DNA of 14,417 nucleotides from CAYMDP01 sp964389375. GTDB taxonomy: Bacteria; Bdellovibrionota; Bdellovibrionia; Bdellovibrionales; UBA1609. Shown here piece after piece: positions 13,022 through 14,417 of this stretch. The stretch is from the NCBI GenBank assembly GCA_964389375.1, contig CAYMDP010000060.1, positions 1-14,417 of the forward strand. Direction: 5' to 3'. Under the pieces are notes generated by a model. That model had not been told where the DNA came from and did not search any database. It saw only the letters and a program-made list of their open reading frames with translations. Position 1 is the stretch's first letter. Each line of letters begins with the position of its first letter. A program made the translations under genes and the position numbers.

Positions 13022-13588
13022 ATGTCTAGTTCGCCGCGTTATAGTTTGAATAAAAACAAGTATCTGCTCGATCCAGAAGCCGAGCGATTAGAGCACATCC
13101 TTTCAAGTTTTAAAGATCGGGAACTTCGAAACACTTCCCTCCTTTACCTGGGGCTTCACACTGGAGCCAGGGCCTCTGAAATTTTAAATTTAAGTTGGGG
13201 GGATTTAAATGAATTCGAAAGATCTATTTATATTAAAGGTCTGAAGGGTTCGAATGATCGCGAACTCCCTATCGCTCCTTGGCTTTTTCAGCAATTGTTA
13301 CGGCTTAAATCCGAAATGCTAAAATCAGGCACTTCGGCAGAGCTTATGCGATCCGAAGAAAAGCTTTTTCAAATTTCCTACAATCGTCTTCGGCAAATCT
13401 GGCAAACCTACCGTCCGGTCGAAAAAAAATTCCACTGCCTTAGGCACACCTTCGCGATTCGTCTTTACAAAAAAACTAAAGATCTACGTCTAGTCCAGTT
13501 CGCCCTAGGACACCGAAACATCACCAACACTATGATCTACGCGGATTATGTCTACTCTCAGCAGGAACTCAAAAAACTGCTTCTTTAA
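13022..13588 (+). CDS. Minimal tyrosine recombinase (FimB-sized, catalytic domain only)
   Basis: The 188-residue protein is a complete tyrosine-recombinase catalytic domain. It has Arg50 (TGARASEIL), the beta-hairpin Lys75 (KGLKGSNDRELP), His138 and Arg141 (HCLRHTF), His164 (ALGHRNITNT) and the nucleophile Tyr173 (MIYADY). It lacks the N-terminal core-binding domain of XerC/D and phage integrases (about 300+ residues), as do FimB and FimE (about 200 residues), which invert promoter switches. An in-frame stop (TGA 12986-12988) just upstream excludes an N-terminal extension. The start is ATG with GAGG 10 bases upstream. Next to it are palindromes and a TTGGGGCC direct repeat, possible substrate sites. 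It may drive a local DNA rearrangement or be a remnant of an integrated element. Confidence 0.88.
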   Translation: MSSSPRYSLNKNKYLLDPEAERLEHILSSFKDRELRNTSLLYLGLHTGARASEILNLSWGDLNEFERSIYIKGLKGSNDRELPIAPWLFQQLLRLKSEMLKSGTSAELMRSEEKLFQISYNRLRQIWQTYRPVEKKFHCLRHTFAIRLYKKTKDLRLVQFALGHRNITNTMIYADYVYSQQELKKLLL

Positions 13589-13626
13589 AGAGCCCCCCTA
13601 GGCCGCCTCTGAAGACGCACTCATCC

Positions 13627-13632
13627 TATACT
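13627..13632 (+). promoter_or_regulatory. Candidate -10 element of the small secreted protein gene
   Basis: TATACT (five of six matches to TATAAT) lies 22 bases before the ATG at 13655. No good -35 is found at the right distance. Confidence 0.3.
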
Positions 13633-13654
13633 AGAAATTTTCCGATGATTAAGC

Positions 13655-14056
13655 ATGAAGCAACTTATCAGAGGTTTATCTTTCAAAATTGCCCTTGTTT
13701 TCACGATCGGCTTAACTTTAAGCCAAAATTCAGAGGCTCAGTTTATCAAGTGCAGTGGCGATTTAAACTTTTGGTATGAAGAGCAAGTCTCCGGTCGAAA
13801 ATTTGCAAGAAAATTGCACACAGGCAAGCCAAGCAGACTATTTAAGCCTGCTTCAGTTTTAAAAAATCGTTTTGCAGTGGGATCTGTTTGGGCAAAACCC
13901 GAAGTCCTTATCACGCCATTCCTAAAAATCTCGGCGGACATTCAAGCGGACAAGCGAGGCCTTTACCAATTTTCTACAGACGGTCGATCCTGGTTTATCC
14001 TAAGTAGAGGACGACAAAAGCTAGAATGTGATATAGCCGAAACGGAATACTTTTAA
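13655..14056 (+). CDS. Small secreted protein of unknown function
   Basis: This 133-residue protein starts with a clear signal peptide: basic MKQLIRGLSFK, hydrophobic IALVFTIGLTL, and probable cleavage after SEA (residue 28). The mature protein of about 105 residues is basic in its first half (RKFARKLHTGKPSRLFK) and has exactly two cysteines, Cys33 and Cys125, near its ends. They could join as a disulfide in the periplasm or outside. The pattern FAVGSVW, LITPFLKISADI and GLYQFSTDGRSWFIL suggests a small beta-rich domain. I do not recognise the family. It lies 66 bases after the recombinase with its own candidate -10 element, so it may be separately expressed. Confidence 0.72.
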   Translation: MKQLIRGLSFKIALVFTIGLTLSQNSEAQFIKCSGDLNFWYEEQVSGRKFARKLHTGKPSRLFKPASVLKNRFAVGSVWAKPEVLITPFLKISADIQADKRGLYQFSTDGRSWFILSRGRQKLECDIAETEYF

Positions 14057-14230
14057 AGGCCATCTTTTCGTCTGTTCTACTGAAGCACAACTGGACCAAT
14101 GACATTAAGCAATCGCTCCACCCTCGAGGTCTTCAAGAGGATTGGGCCGCGATGATTTTCAGTTTTGCCCACCTGCACATTTTCTAAGTACCGCGGTCCC
14201 TAGCTATATTTCGGATTTTCGCCCTAAGGC

Positions 14231-14265
14231 AAAAAAAGGCCGATCCTTGGGGGGAAGGATCGGCC
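14231..14265 (-). terminator. Strong intrinsic terminator for the minus-strand gene entering from the right
   Basis: A perfect 11-bp stem (GGCCGATCCTT at 14238-14248 with AAGGATCGGCC at 14255-14265) has a 6-base loop, CCCCCC on the minus strand. It is followed on that strand by TTTTTTT (14237-14231). This is a textbook rho-independent terminator, 60 bases after the stop of the partial gene at 14325-14417. Confidence 0.88.
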
Positions 14266-14269
14266 AGGG

Positions 14270-14298
14270 TTCCATAGGGTATGGGGGGATCTATGGAA
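14270..14298 (-). repeat. Second hairpin in the same 3' untranslated region
   Basis: TTCCATAG (14270-14277) and CTATGGAA (14291-14298) form a perfect 8-bp stem. The 13-base loop also contains CCCCCC on the minus strand, like the terminator loop. It lies between the partial gene's stop and its terminator. The remaining gene-free bases 14057-14230 show nothing I can identify. Confidence 0.5.
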
Positions 14299-14324
14299 AA
14301 TTAAACCAAAATTAAAGTTCGCTC

Positions 14325-14417
14325 TTACTTATATCTTCGATCGACGACTTGGGGAGCTTCACCTACACCGATCTCTACATCTAACAAATCTACAACTCGC
14401 TTGCTGTCGTCTGCGAT
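14325..14417 (-). CDS. C-terminal 30 residues of an unidentified protein (5' end outside the window)
   Basis: On the minus strand an open frame enters from the window edge and ends at TAA (14327-14325). The residues IADDSKRVVDLLDVEIGVGE, then APQVVDRRYK, are charged and look like an ordinary cytoplasmic protein end. A strong intrinsic terminator 60 bases downstream on the same strand supports a real gene end. Too little is visible to name the family. Confidence 0.65.
   Translation of the reverse strand: MADDSKRVVDLLDVEIGVGEAPQVVDRRYK

Noticed and set aside
12972..13049. 25-codon ORF (MHRKIDFDISTREVYASC...) overlapping the recombinase start
   Set aside because: No ribosome-binding site, overlaps the real gene start in another frame and resembles no known leader peptide.
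14057..14230. Small genes or tRNA after the secreted protein
   Set aside because: Only frames of 15-18 codons without start signals, and no cloverleaf or T-loop pattern.

Overview
The window reads as chromosomal DNA of a Gram-negative bacterium. Its content fits a Bdellovibrio-like member of the Bdellovibrionota: BamB and YfgM envelope genes, signal-peptide proteins, a secreted M14 peptidase, nucleotide salvage, leucine dehydrogenase and c-di-GMP/cyclic-nucleotide signalling. Tight head-to-tail packing and frequent TTG/GTG starts fit as well. The lineage is inferred from gene content only.

Layout. (1) 1-2489 (+) is a compact run: the 3' end of an unidentified, possibly beta-barrel, protein, then an FMN reductase, a pyroglutamyl peptidase, a DEDDh exonuclease with an extra C-terminal domain, and a MutT-type Nudix hydrolase. 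Each stop touches or overlaps the next start. (2) 2539-3722 (-) is a two-gene operon, DUF454/YbaN membrane protein then SDR oxidoreductase, with a candidate promoter at 3745-3774. (3) 3852-6633 (+) is a signalling unit: a PilZ (c-di-GMP) protein overlapping a polytopic membrane protein with a PqqD-like N-terminus and two cyclic-nucleotide-binding domains. The second domain is broken by a one-base frameshift at 6328-6331. (4) 6666-7920 (+) holds a secreted M14 carboxypeptidase overlapping cytidine deaminase, which ends convergently inside apt. (5) 7903-10700 (-) is the operon yfgM-bamB-lipoprotein-apt with a good promoter at 10743-10771. (6) 10839-11957 (-) is leucine dehydrogenase behind a structured leader. 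(7) 12100-13588 is an accessory-looking patch: a tail-anchored HTH-like protein (-), a 334-base AT-rich gene-free stretch dense in palindromes, and a minimal FimB-sized tyrosine recombinase (+). (8) 13655-14417 has a small secreted protein, a strong terminator with a second hairpin for the minus strand, and the 3' end of an unidentified minus-strand gene.

How the parts may work together. yfgM-bamB form an envelope-biogenesis unit. apt and cda supply purine and pyrimidine salvage, and leucine dehydrogenase, pyroglutamyl peptidase and the M14 enzyme process peptides, cell-wall peptides or amino acids. That fits an organism living on other cells' material (inference). The two spots most worth attention are the PilZ/dual-cNMP pair, which could join c-di-GMP and cAMP-type inputs at the membrane, and the recombinase patch. 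In the latter, two copies of TTGGGGCC, the core of the fim switch repeat of E. coli, bracket a palindromic segment just upstream of a FimB-sized recombinase. They are in direct, not inverted, orientation. No rRNA, tRNA, CRISPR array or insertion sequence was recognised.
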